A stretch of 64,000 nucleotides of DNA. Source: Verpa conica (taxonomy: Eukaryota > Ascomycota > Pezizomycetes > Pezizales > Morchellaceae). The stretch's first letter is position 1. Each line of letters opens with the position of its first letter. Location: the NCBI GenBank assembly GCA_033030425.1, contig JAUFSD010000017.1, positions 1 through 64,000 on the forward strand, read 5' to 3'. A program made the translations under genes and the position numbers. Positions 47,485 through 57,755 of the stretch are shown piece after piece. The notes beneath the pieces were generated by a model. That model did no database searches, had not been told where the DNA came from, and was given only the letters and a program-made list of their open reading frames with translations.

Positions 47485-48477
47485 TTGTGCTGTATTGATC
47501 TTTTAGACTCCCAGCGCAGTAGTATCGCCGCAGGATCCGCCTGTAAGACCTTGTTGGACGATTTTTGTTGCCGGCACTATACTAGACCCATGTCCGTCAG
47601 ACCATCTCCCTAATTAACGCGGCGGCAACAATGAGCCAAGGTGTTTCAGCCGATTATAGTATAGCACTGCCATAACTAATTGTATGCTCTGTCTTGGCCA
47701 ATTCAAGCGATATGCGAGATCGGATTATAGTATCTAATCTAAATGATAAATCCATTAAACCCTAACACATTAGATCAGCCGGTTATCGTTCTTTCCATTC
47801 TCCTCCCACATACCTTCTTTCCCGTCGGGCTCATTAGTGTTGAATGTAGCGAAATTCGACTAAGACACGAAATCACTTTCTGCTAGCTTTGAAATGTTTA
47901 ATTATAACTACTTGTCTATAGTACATGATTGGCAGGATCTAACGATACCCGATTATCTACTTGCCAAACTACTAAAACTGAGTTAGTCAGCAGCCATAGT
48001 TATCGGACGTGATAGAGGCTTTCTATCATGCAGGGTGACCAACTGCATAAATAATCCCTACAAAGTAGTTAGAAATTTAGTATTTATATCTTTTTTATAC
48101 CCCACGATGGTTACTATAAGTATATGCTATTCTCTATTTCCATATTCCGGGGCTCTCATTTTGAAACTTGGTGCGGGCTTTATTCACAAGGGGGTATATG
48201 GCAACTATCTCGGGGTCATAATCTTCGCATTGGGAATAATTCCCTATACATTGAAACTACTACCATACGCGAAAATATTATAAACCAGCAATCCTCATAG
48301 TGAAAAAGCGGTAAAGGCCCGCCTAGAACTTTGCAACTGGTTATGGATTATCGTTTTCTTTCTTTCATCCAACTATAAATATTAAGGTACACTGGTATTA
48401 GTATAACACCGGGCGCAAATCTAATTAATACCACCAAGGTATTTAATGTGCATTCGTGGCATAAACATACTGTAGGC
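47485..48477. other. Intergenic, no supported gene
   Basis: A hydrophobic 82-codon frame at 48035-48283 is present but unsupported. Otherwise AT-rich DNA up to the transposon end. Confidence 0.5.
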
Positions 48478-48664
48478 TATCCCCTCGGTCGTAGCAACCG
48501 ATTTTATGGACCGTTTGGTCCAGAATTTTCTCCCTCTTTATTGCAGAACCAATAGCTCCATAATGAGTTGGGCTCACCCCCCATATCTTGGTGACATTAT
48601 TGTAGAGTTTTAGGCGTAGAATCTTCCAGTAATATCAAAACTTACTCTACTCCTCATTTTTAGC

Positions 48665-48673
48665 CTATAAATA
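48665..48673 (+). promoter_or_regulatory. Likely TATA box of the transposase gene
   Basis: CTATAAATA lies about 75 bp upstream of the transposase ATG, followed by pyrimidine-rich leader DNA. This is a typical fungal core-promoter arrangement, supported only by position and sequence. Confidence 0.45.
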
Positions 48674-48745
48674 CCTTGTTTTTCCCCTCTACTTTTTACA
48701 TACAAAATTATCTAAAATCATTATTCTTTAATACTCTTTTCTATA

Positions 48746-50647
48746 ATGGCTCCAAGAGCTCTTCGCTCCCGGAAACTGAATCAACCCTATACACTATCGA
48801 TCCCTAATAGTAGGGTACACTCTTCTGATATTGTGTTGAAAGCACAAAAGCCATCAAAAGTTCGGAAAATCTCGATCACCAAATATCACTCACACCCTAA
48901 AAATCCTTATCGGGTGCCAGTAAAGCCCAGTTTTTCGCAGGAAGACCTACCGAATACACCCTATTTCGAGCCTATTCATCATCCACAAGGTCTACATAAA
49001 GCCTATAATGTACTACCGCCTATATTGAGAGACCTTTCTGCTATTGAACCTATCCATATTGTTCAACTATTTCTTACAGATAAGCTTTTTGAGACAATGG
49101 CCATGAATACCAACCTCTATGCAGCGTATAAAAGGCAGAAATCGGTAGAAGAAGGACGTAGGAAGTGGGAGGAAGTGACAGCTAAAGAACTTAAATGTTG
49201 GATTGGGATTATTATTTATTTTGGCGTTTGCAATTTACCAGCTGTGAAGGATTACTGGCGCCATGATGGGCTTTGGCCTACTCATCACTTTAACACATAT
49301 ATGTCTCAGTCACGGTTTGAGAATATTCGAGCTTTCTTTCATCTTACCCCTCCTGATGCGCCAACTGCTAGCCCAACTGGGCGAAGACTGTGGCATCAAA
49401 AGGTAGATCCTTTGCTTGATCAGCTGCGATTTGCATCAAATCAGTATCGTGTACCCTCTTCCAACGTCTCAATTGATGAAGCAATAATACAACAAACCGG
49501 TCGATCCTCTGATACCTATAAAATTCCTCGAAAACCTATACCACAGGGTTTTAAATTTCACTGCCTTGCGGATCATGGCTATATGATTGACTTTCATCCT
49601 ACATCAAATCGATCCGGTGCCGATCCATTGCATGAACCTGAAACTGACACTTCATCATGCTTAAGTGAAACAAGCCGTGTTGTCCTAGACCTCGCTAAGC
49701 GATTACCCTATAAACGTCTAGCATTTAATATATATTTTGACAACTATTACACGAGTATACCAGTTCTCTCAGTGTTGCGTACCATGGGAATTGGTGGTTG
49801 TGGTACAGCTAGAACATCATCAAAAAATTTCCCTCCAGAGTTAGCAGTTCCTAAAACTGCTGCCATTGACTACCACCGAAAAGCGGGCATAGTAATAGAC
49901 AAGGTGGCTACTGTCCTATGGATGGATAATCGACCTGTCTCTATTATGACTACAGTCCATAAGCTTAAAGGCCGCAAATCTGATACTCTTCAGTGGAGAA
50001 AAAAACCTGGACCAAAAAGCTCAAACGCAGCAGGTATCAGAAAGGCACAGGTTTTTACCGAAAACGAATGGCAGAAACTACTCGATATCCCTCAATGTAT
50101 ACATGATTATAATCAATATATGGGAGGTGTAGATATTGCAGATCAATATAGATCTTACTACAGTACCCATCTTACCTCTTGGCGTACTTGGTATTCTCTA
50201 TTCCACTGGGGCATTGATACTTCTCTTACCAACTCATTCATTATATATAATGATATTCCTACTGTAGCTAAACGACAGCATAAAGCCTTTCTTATGGAGG
50301 TGGCTTGGGAATTTATCCTATGCGCAAAGGGTAATGATTGCAGTGTCAGAAAAAAAAACCCTACTCCTGAGCCGGTAACTGTCACTCCTCTATCAACCAA
50401 GTATTACCTCACGAAAAATCGGGGCCTACCAGCGTCTAATGGACATGGTATGCACATGCCTGCACATTTAAAAGGACGCAATGAGTGTATCCTATGTAGG
50501 TGGAAGGGGCGCAGTGGAGGAGGTGCAAGGACATCAGATACCAACAAAACCAGATGGCAATGCGCCACCTGTAATCATCCACTATGCCTAAATGATAAAA
50601 GGAACTGCTTTAAAGAGTACCATGAGATAGCAAGTAAATGTAATTAG
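48746..50647 (+). CDS. piggyBac-family transposase, 633 aa
   Basis: Uninterrupted ORF from the ATG at 48746. The region ELKCWIGIIIYFGVCNLP, then YWRHDGLWP, then MSQSRFENIRAFFHL is the conserved N-terminal part of the piggyBac DDE domain. The catalytic acidic residues are all present: Asp244 in VSIDEAI, Asp332 in YFDNYY, and Asp463 with Asp466 in GGVDIADQY. The C-terminus has a cysteine-rich zinc-binding domain (CILCRWKG..CATCNHPLC..CFKEYH). Size fits the family. No frameshift or stop is present, so the enzyme could be active. It lies within inverted repeats at 48480 and 50724 and should recognise them. Confidence 0.93.
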   Translation: MAPRALRSRKLNQPYTLSIPNSRVHSSDIVLKAQKPSKVRKISITKYHSHPKNPYRVPVKPSFSQEDLPNTPYFEPIHHPQGLHKAYNVLPPILRDLSAIEPIHIVQLFLTDKLFETMAMNTNLYAAYKRQKSVEEGRRKWEEVTAKELKCWIGIIIYFGVCNLPAVKDYWRHDGLWPTHHFNTYMSQSRFENIRAFFHLTPPDAPTASPTGRRLWHQKVDPLLDQLRFASNQYRVPSSNVSIDEAIIQQTGRSSDTYKIPRKPIPQGFKFHCLADHGYMIDFHPTSNRSGADPLHEPETDTSSCLSETSRVVLDLAKRLPYKRLAFNIYFDNYYTSIPVLSVLRTMGIGGCGTARTSSKNFPPELAVPKTAAIDYHRKAGIVIDKVATVLWMDNRPVSIMTTVHKLKGRKSDTLQWRKKPGPKSSNAAGIRKAQVFTENEWQKLLDIPQCIHDYNQYMGGVDIADQYRSYYSTHLTSWRTWYSLFHWGIDTSLTNSFIIYNDIPTVAKRQHKAFLMEVAWEFILCAKGNDCSVRKKNPTPEPVTVTPLSTKYYLTKNRGLPASNGHGMHMPAHLKGRNECILCRWKGRSGGGARTSDTNKTRWQCATCNHPLCLNDKRNCFKEYHEIASKCN

Positions 50648-50726
50648 ATTTGTGGTTGATAATGTAAAAAATGTTGTAAAAAATTATGGACCGTTTGGTC
50701 CATAATTCGTTACGACCCGGGGGATA

Positions 50727-51675
50727 AGCGTGGTCACTGATTCGATGTTTCGTAACACAAACCGACGGACCAAACGAGGTGACGATATTGCTAACTACTC
50801 TCCGAGGTCTAAAAGCTAATCATGAGTTGGTGACACCTTGCACCATTGCTAGCCTACATGCCAGCAGCCTATTTATCCCGCACTACCACAGAGAAGTCTT
50901 GCAAAGTGGACTAGGTGGGGAGTATTCGCCAAGACTAGAGATAAAGCTGTCTTGTCAAGTGGCATGCGCAGCACCAGCAGAAACGCCAGAGCATCGACCC
51001 AATGCCTAGTGCCTTCGGCAAAACTTTCCCGCCTTTAGCTTTGCAGTACCTAACCGAAAGGCTTTATCGCAACGACACGACACCATCCAAACTCCGCTGA
51101 AACATTGATAGAAACCTGAGGTATGGTCGGGAATCAGCAAGGCAGAAGCCACAAAAGAAGTACGTGGCATTTCAGCCTCATGGAGCACAACTCTTTTTCT
51201 CTTGTACTCGCTTTAGAAACTTCTCAACTAATCGACAATCACCCTCCGCCGCGATATTCGGACATCACTACAATTCAGATATTCTTTGACCGTAAAAATA
51301 CAAACAGGAGAAGTTAGGAGACAGTGTTATTAAATTCCGAGAGTCTCTGTAGCCGGGGAAGAGCTCCAGGGGCCAAACGTTAAACAAATCCATGACAGGT
51401 ACGCACAGCCACACAATAAAGCTCTCATCCTTCCCAGTATTTACAAACTTAAAACTGACAGGGGCGTTTAGGTTGCGAGCTGCTGTGTATACCGGGCGAA
51501 CACACGTCCGTTATTACCTCGAGAGGTATAGGTATGTTGTAGGATATTTTTCACATTTACACCTATGCTCTTCATCGCCTAGCCTAGGGCTTACCGATTA
51601 ACATATATCACGCAACCTTACTAATATTTATACGTAGAAAGCAATCAAGAGCCTGTTTTGGCCCTTTACTACGAG
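50727..51675. other. Spacer between transposon and membrane-ankyrin gene
   Basis: Contains a further partial copy of the transposon subterminal motif (CGGACCAAACG near 50766) just outside the element. Short frames at 50779-51317 on both strands look incidental. The right part is probably promoter and leader of the next gene. Confidence 0.5.
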
Positions 51676-54600
51676 ATGGAACGGCAGATAGCTTCCTATA
51701 GCTGTCGTGAGTTTTCATGTTTAATGCCGCCTTTGATTTTTAAGATGACTAATACATCATTAGATAAAGACTTCAACATGCAGAACCGAGACTTTGCTCC
51801 AGGAACCGAACACCGCTCAACAACCACTGTCATCGCCGGGTCCAAATTTCAAAAAACCGCAAAGCCATGCCTACTTCCATCAATAAATACTTGGTTCGCT
51901 GCTATGATATTCTCGCTTTCCCTCATACCCCCCGCACGAGCCGGTACCGGCGAGGACTTTGCAAACAACCTATTCAGCGACCTCGCACCCATTCTTGCCT
52001 TATTTGGAGAGCAAGTGGCGAAGCAGTTCATGAGCGAGTCGTCTGGGTGGGCAGACAATATACTCTTTGCTATGGCCCCGTTAGGTGTCATCACGGCGAT
52101 TGTGAGCGCAATCAGGGTGGCTGGACATCCATGGCTAAAGGGAATAGTCGGCCGGTCAAAAGAAGGTGAGGCTCAAGCTGAGCTGGAGTTGATGTCTTCA
52201 AACTCCCCAGATGTTGGCGAGATGTGGAACGGTCAGGCCATTATTCGTGTATTCGGTACCCCATCTATATTTCAATTTGTGTATTCGCCACATCATGTAG
52301 CCGCCAACCCGGCAGAGGCAATTGGCGTCCTAAACGACAAAAACCCCTTTTTCGAACGCCGTAGAAGAAACAAGGAAAGGAACAACCAATTGCCTAATTT
52401 CCAAGAACCCTGGAGTGACGATCTGGAGATCGAGATGCGGCCACTACTTAGAAACTCAAGGGACTCAGGCAATTCAACTCAAGCCAACGACTACAAGAGC
52501 CCACCAAATATCTCTCTTAACGCGAGAGGGGAAGCCATCGGCAACTTTGAGAAATGGCTCTTGGCAACTACCGGTGTAGTAGTCCAACTTGCGGTACTCA
52601 TATTTGAGGGTCTAATCTCGTATCATGCACCCTGGAAAACCAACTTTTTTAAGGATGGCTTGGCTCCGTCACCTCAAGCCTTTCCATTTACAGCTGCCGG
52701 AACCGTGTCTCTGAATATCGGTATGCTGATTTGCTCCTATGTCATCGACTGCGCTTCCACCGAGGAAGATTGGATGTTTAAATATAACAAGCAGTTGAGT
52801 GGCCGTCAAGATCATAGTGTCGCATGGGTACAGAAGGGAGGAACCGTAAACGATCAAACGTTTGAACCTTACCTCATCTTTGGTCATGAAGGCCAAAGGA
52901 TCATCAAAACATCACACCGTTGTAATAAAAAGACCAAACACCACCTCCGTTGGTGGGTTTTGCTAGGGACTATTGTGAGCATTGCCGGTTTCGTTACTCA
53001 GTTCATAGGCTTAAGGGGAATGCATTGGTCAGCTACCATTGCGCAACTAGCGGCTACAGGCTTTATGACAGTTGTACGGTCTTTTGTTCGTCGGCGCATG
53101 TTTCAGGAACCCAATGCTAAGCCGACTATTGAAGGCTATGAGCTCGATTCTATGGCGCGGAGAATAGCTCATTGCGATGGCTGGAAGGTAGTATCTGAGC
53201 ACCGAGGGAGTATTCCGCCCGAAAAAGATCAGGGGCTAGCAAAGAACGTGTTAGAGACCCGCAAGCGTCTTGGCGAGCTCTCACAGTGGCGTACAGAAGT
53301 TCAGGATATCAGTGCTTCATTGTGCATGGCCATCGAGCGGACTATGAATGCTATATATCATTTTGATAGTGGCTCTTTAACGGAAGCTGCCATAACACAG
53401 AAGGAGTTATGCTGGAAGTTAGGGGTACTTACACTTTGCCATGGAAACGACAAAAACCAAAGGTACGGAGAGTTGGAGTTTAAGATCGAGAGATCCCAAT
53501 CGTGGGGAACATGGGAAATCAGTGACGATACAAGACGTGACTTAGAGGCAGCTTTGTCACTAGGCATGTTGCACTTCAGAGAGCAAGAAAAATACCACCG
53601 AAAAACCGCTATCCTTTCCGGCGAGCAGAATGCTAGGAGGGACCATAACAAAAGTGCGAAGGTTCTTGTTTGGCCGAGTAATATGATTGATCAGGAGCTT
53701 TTTAGACTATGGGTAGGCTTCCATAAGTTAGATATTCAATTTGGATCTCCTGAGGGTATTGCACGGGCAGCGGAAATTCCAAAGTATAGGGTCATCGGAG
53801 AACTAGGCATAGGGGATTTTAGAGATTCTGCAACCGTTGCGATAACTCCGAATACGCCAATAGAGAAGATCTTTGCTCAACAAATCTTTTCAGTCTTCTT
53901 CTCGGAGGTGGTTACATTAATTAACAAAATTCCGAAGTCAGCCGAAATCCGTCCGGGTCCCCAAGGTGAACCAGACGAAGGATTGCAGAACGATACCTTG
54001 ACCCGCCTTGCGGGGGCAATATCTGAAACAGGACTTGGAACACAGACCGAAATACTTATGGGTGAGGCGCCCCTTATTCTGTTATCTCTATAGCTGGAAT
54101 AGGAATACTAAATTGTATATTTATAGATATTATATCGCAATTTGGGAAATATCAAAAACTTCCTGAGCCACAAGACGCGCTCGGAACCCGTGTATTGCGT
54201 TTGCATACTGAAAATAGCCAACGCCACGCTAGGATCAGGAACCATTGGCACATAGTTGCAATGCAAATTCATCAGTTGACCGGAGTCTACGAGTGGGAGC
54301 CGTCTCTGGGGGTTGAGCAACTTGAAGCGTGGAGTGCATGGCAGATGGCGACACGGTTTTATAAACGGATACTAGCCCTTGCAAGTCCCGGTAGTGTTGG
54401 GCCCAGCGAAAACCTCTATAATCCACAGAATGAATTTCTTGAATGGCTGAAAAATATCAACATCGATGATTTGCCACCTCTTCCTAGAGATATTCAGCAA
54501 CAAAACTGCGAACTTGCGGTCAGTGCATTAGGTTCTCTCGATACTGAAATGTTGACCAAAATTCAGCGCCTCCTAGCACCTTTCAGTCCAGTACACCGGG

Positions 54601-55982
54601 CATTAGAGGACGATAGAGAAATAGTTGTTCTTAGGAATATCATGGATATCACTACTCATAGGGACCTAGTACTAGTGCTAAAAGAGGCGGCAAGGAGTGG
54701 TTATGATTCTGTAGTCGAAGCGCTTATCGATCGTGAGATCGATACCAGACAGACCGATACTATTACGAAAAGTCCATTGCTCTTGGCAGCATCCCAAGGC
54801 CATGATTCAGTTGTCCAACTACTACTACGGCAGCTTGAGTTGCATTTCCCCAAAGACTACCGCCAGTTCCAAACTGGGTTATGCCCACTACCTCTGTGGA
54901 ACGCTACAGCATCTGGGCACATTTCAACCGTGCGACTAATTCTCGCGCATACAACAGAGGCAGTTGAGACGTCTTATAAACAGTGTGCTCTCGTTCTGGC
55001 TGCTGGAAAAGGTCATAAAGCCATAGTACAAGAGTTTCTCGACAATGGGACTAGTACTGATATCAACGTTGGACAGGTATTTGATGACGAGAAACTGTTA
55101 AAAAGGCTTAAGGAAGAAAGAGGGATAATAGCTCCGAGAACTGAAAATACCGCCGTCGAATTGAGTATAGAGTTGGAGTATCTAAAGTTGTTAACTAGGA
55201 CTCAGATGGATTATCAAGCCCTCACAACACACCTCCTGAAAAGTGGTGGTATCATTGCTATTCCACAATTAATCTTAACACGGACGGCCTTGCAAGCAGC
55301 TGTAGAAGGGGGCCATCTTGCAGTAGTAGATCAGCTGCTAAAACATGGAGCTAGTGTCAACGCAGAACCAGCATACTACAATGGACGAACAGCATTACAG
55401 GCAGCTACTGGAGGTGGTCACCTAGCTATAGTCAACCGCCTCTTAGAGGAGGGCGCTACAGTCAATGAGGAACCAGCAATGAACTGGGGGCGGACAGCTT
55501 TACAGGCAGCGGCAGAAGTAGGTGATCTGTCCATAGTGGACCGACTGATCGAAAAGGGGGCCACTATCAATGCAGAACCAGCAAGGGGATTTGGACAGAC
55601 AGCTCTGCAAGCAGCGGCAGGGGGTGGTCATCTCGCAGTAGTCGACCGACTGATTGAGAGAGGTGCTACTGTCAATGCGGAACCAGCAGATTACGGACGG
55701 ACAGCTCTACAAGCGGCGGCGGGGGGTGGTCATCTCGCAGTAGTCGACCGACTGATTGAGAGAGGTGCTACTGTCAATGTGGAACCAGCATCCTACAATG
55801 GACGGACAGCTTTGCAGGCGGCGGCGGAGGGTGGTCATCTCGCAGTAGTCGACCGACTGATTGAGAGAGGTGCTACTGTCAATGCGGAACCAGCAGATCA
55901 CGGACGGACAGCTTTGCAAGCGGCGGCAGGGGGTGGTCATCTCGCAGTAGTCGATCGATTGCGTAGCGCTGGTGCACGTTGA
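51676..55982 (+). CDS. Multi-pass membrane protein with C-terminal ankyrin repeats, ~1413 aa
   Basis: Exons 51676-54061 and 54127-55982 are joined across a 65-bp intron (GTGAGG..TTTATAG, branch ATACTAAAT). The join is in frame and links two otherwise separate ORFs. The first in-frame ATG is 51676; ATGs at 51724 and 51745 are alternatives. The N-terminal half contains the block SDLAPILALFGEQVAKQFMS and about six hydrophobic segments (near WFAAMIFSLSLIPPA, ILFAMAPLGVITAIVSAI, TTGVVVQLAVLIFEGLI, GTVSLNIGMLICSYVI, LLGTIVSIAGFVTQFIGL and ATIAQLAATGFMTVV). I recall this as a widespread, uncharacterised fungal family. The second exon carries degenerate ankyrins, then seven very similar terminal units ending RSAGAR. 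Likely role: a membrane-anchored receptor or scaffold, by inference. It is the nearest neighbour of the polymerase-helicase gene, on the same strand. Confidence 0.85.
55352..55979 (+). repeat. Near-identical tandem ankyrin-coding units (99-108 bp)
   Basis: The coding sequence of the last seven ankyrins is tandemly repetitive. A 55-nt block starting GGTGGTCATCTCGCAGTAGT is identical at 55623-55677, 55725-55779 and 55830-55884. Most differences fall in a short variable loop between units (ARGFGQ, ADYGR, ASYNGR, ADHGR), which also changes length. Earlier units are progressively more diverged. Confidence 0.85.
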
Positions 55983-57755
55983 CCCATTACCTACATGTGT
56001 AAGTGTACTCTGCCATACTTTAAAGATATACTCTTCAATTGAGTTCCCATCACCCTTATATTTTTGCTGCTCTCGGCACAAATAGTTTAACGTGACATAT
56101 GCTGACTTAACCGTGCAAGTATATACTTCGGCTTGATCATATAGTTAGATCAACGCAGCAGCGTATTGAATAAGGCAACGGAACTAGCGTTGCCACGTGC
56201 ACAAGATTGTAGTTTCTATTTTTTATTCCATTTATTATATTACTAATAGTAATATAAGTACTATCTCTATATATTAGACGTTCTTTTTTTATTTGTTGAT
56301 TTTTGTTTATTTTATTAGTATTTTATCGGATTCTAGGCATAAGAATATCGCATGTAGCTATAGGTGTGTAGTACAGGGCTGTAGCATCAACAAACTCTCT
56401 CACCTTCTCAAAAATATTGTATGATCCCCGGTAATCAAATAAGAAATCTTTACAGTCCGTATTAGTCGTTTCCTATAACCATGGTATAGTCTATATATTG
56501 GAGGTTTCGGGCACTTCTAGCATACAATCGATCACCCAATTGACGTCTTCTCCTGATTCGTGCCTAGCGCGGCATCTTTCTCTCTAGTTAGTACATGTAA
56601 TTTCTCTGTCCTAACACGGTATATTGCTCCTAGCGTAGAAAGCTCAGGAATATTGAAAAACTCGTGCTACCGTCGGCGATTCTACCCCAGCACCCGGTTT
56701 GCACCTTCTATTAGTAACACTCCTACGAGTTTTGCCTTTCTTTCTTCTTGCAAGCACTTACAAAAAACTTTAGTGGTTAATACATCTAGCTATTTTTCAG
56801 AATCTATCAATCTCACTTTTTACAAATAACACATAAGATTATTACATAGTCTATATAGTCTACACAGCCGTTAAGGTGACACGATTCTCAAGGTCGCTAT
56901 AGCTTCTCTTAAAAAAATGACCAATTAACAATGAGACACATAACCTGATATGATACCAGTAAATCTCTATGTCTATTTATTAGAATGAAGCCTGTAAAGT
57001 TATAGATCTGGATTGGATTAAGTATTCTATAAATACCTACCCGCCACCAGATACGCGAACGTGTGTCTTTCTAGAATAAGCACGCAAAAACAGGCGCTAG
57101 ACAAGCACTGACTTAGAAACTCTGACAGTACTAAAGGTCATACCCGGCAGTATGTACTTTTGATATTATATAGTATTTTTATACGTTAAAAATGATTTTT
57201 GTGGGCTGAGAGAAAATCTAGGCATCTTCTACGACAAAAGTGGAAGAGGTGCACAAAGATAGGTAGTATTGAGTATAGCTATTAGAAAGTAGCCGCCAGA
57301 GCTGCGGTGGTAAGATAAAGATCGAGTTAAATGATTAGCTCGGAGCTGACCCAACTGAAGTTCTCATATACCACAATCCTAAGTGATCCATTCTATCTAT
57401 ATGCCCTAGTATCACTATAGGGGTAGCCCATATAGGAAGTTAAAGGAGGCTAATCGTATACATCCTGCTATAAGCGCTTCTCAGTGACGAGTAGAATAAT
57501 ACTCACCCCCTCCTCCAAGGCCCAATGGGGCTGGGATACATTTGGTGCTAATATATGTAGGATTCAGGCAACCACCCCCGCAATCCCTGAACTAGAGCTC
57601 TCTACCACACATATTGGCAACAACTTGTTTACCTCCTTATATCACGTGATCTGATATCAAAAGAGGGGCGGCCGGTGGGGAGTCTTGATTAACACGAAGA
57701 TATCACGATCCTCAGTATCCATTACTCTACCGCGTCTGAAAAACACACAAGAAAC
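55983..57755. other. Intergenic, AT-rich
   Basis: No supported gene. An in-frame TAA at 57690 precedes the polymerase start, and I could not find a convincing upstream coding exon for it. Confidence 0.6.

Larger units (their letters stand above)
48480..50724 (+). mobile_element. piggyBac-type DNA transposon, apparently complete
   Basis: Terminal inverted repeats TCCCCTCGGTCGTAGC (48480) and TCCCCCGGGTCGTAAC (reverse complement of the end at 50724) match at 13 of 16 positions. Subterminally, both ends carry TGGACCGTTTGGTCCA (48507-48522 and 50687-50702), a candidate transposase-binding site. TA flanks each end (48478-48479, 50725-50726); the TTAA expected for piggyBac is not seen. The single gene inside is intact, so the element is probably young. 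Confidence 0.75.
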
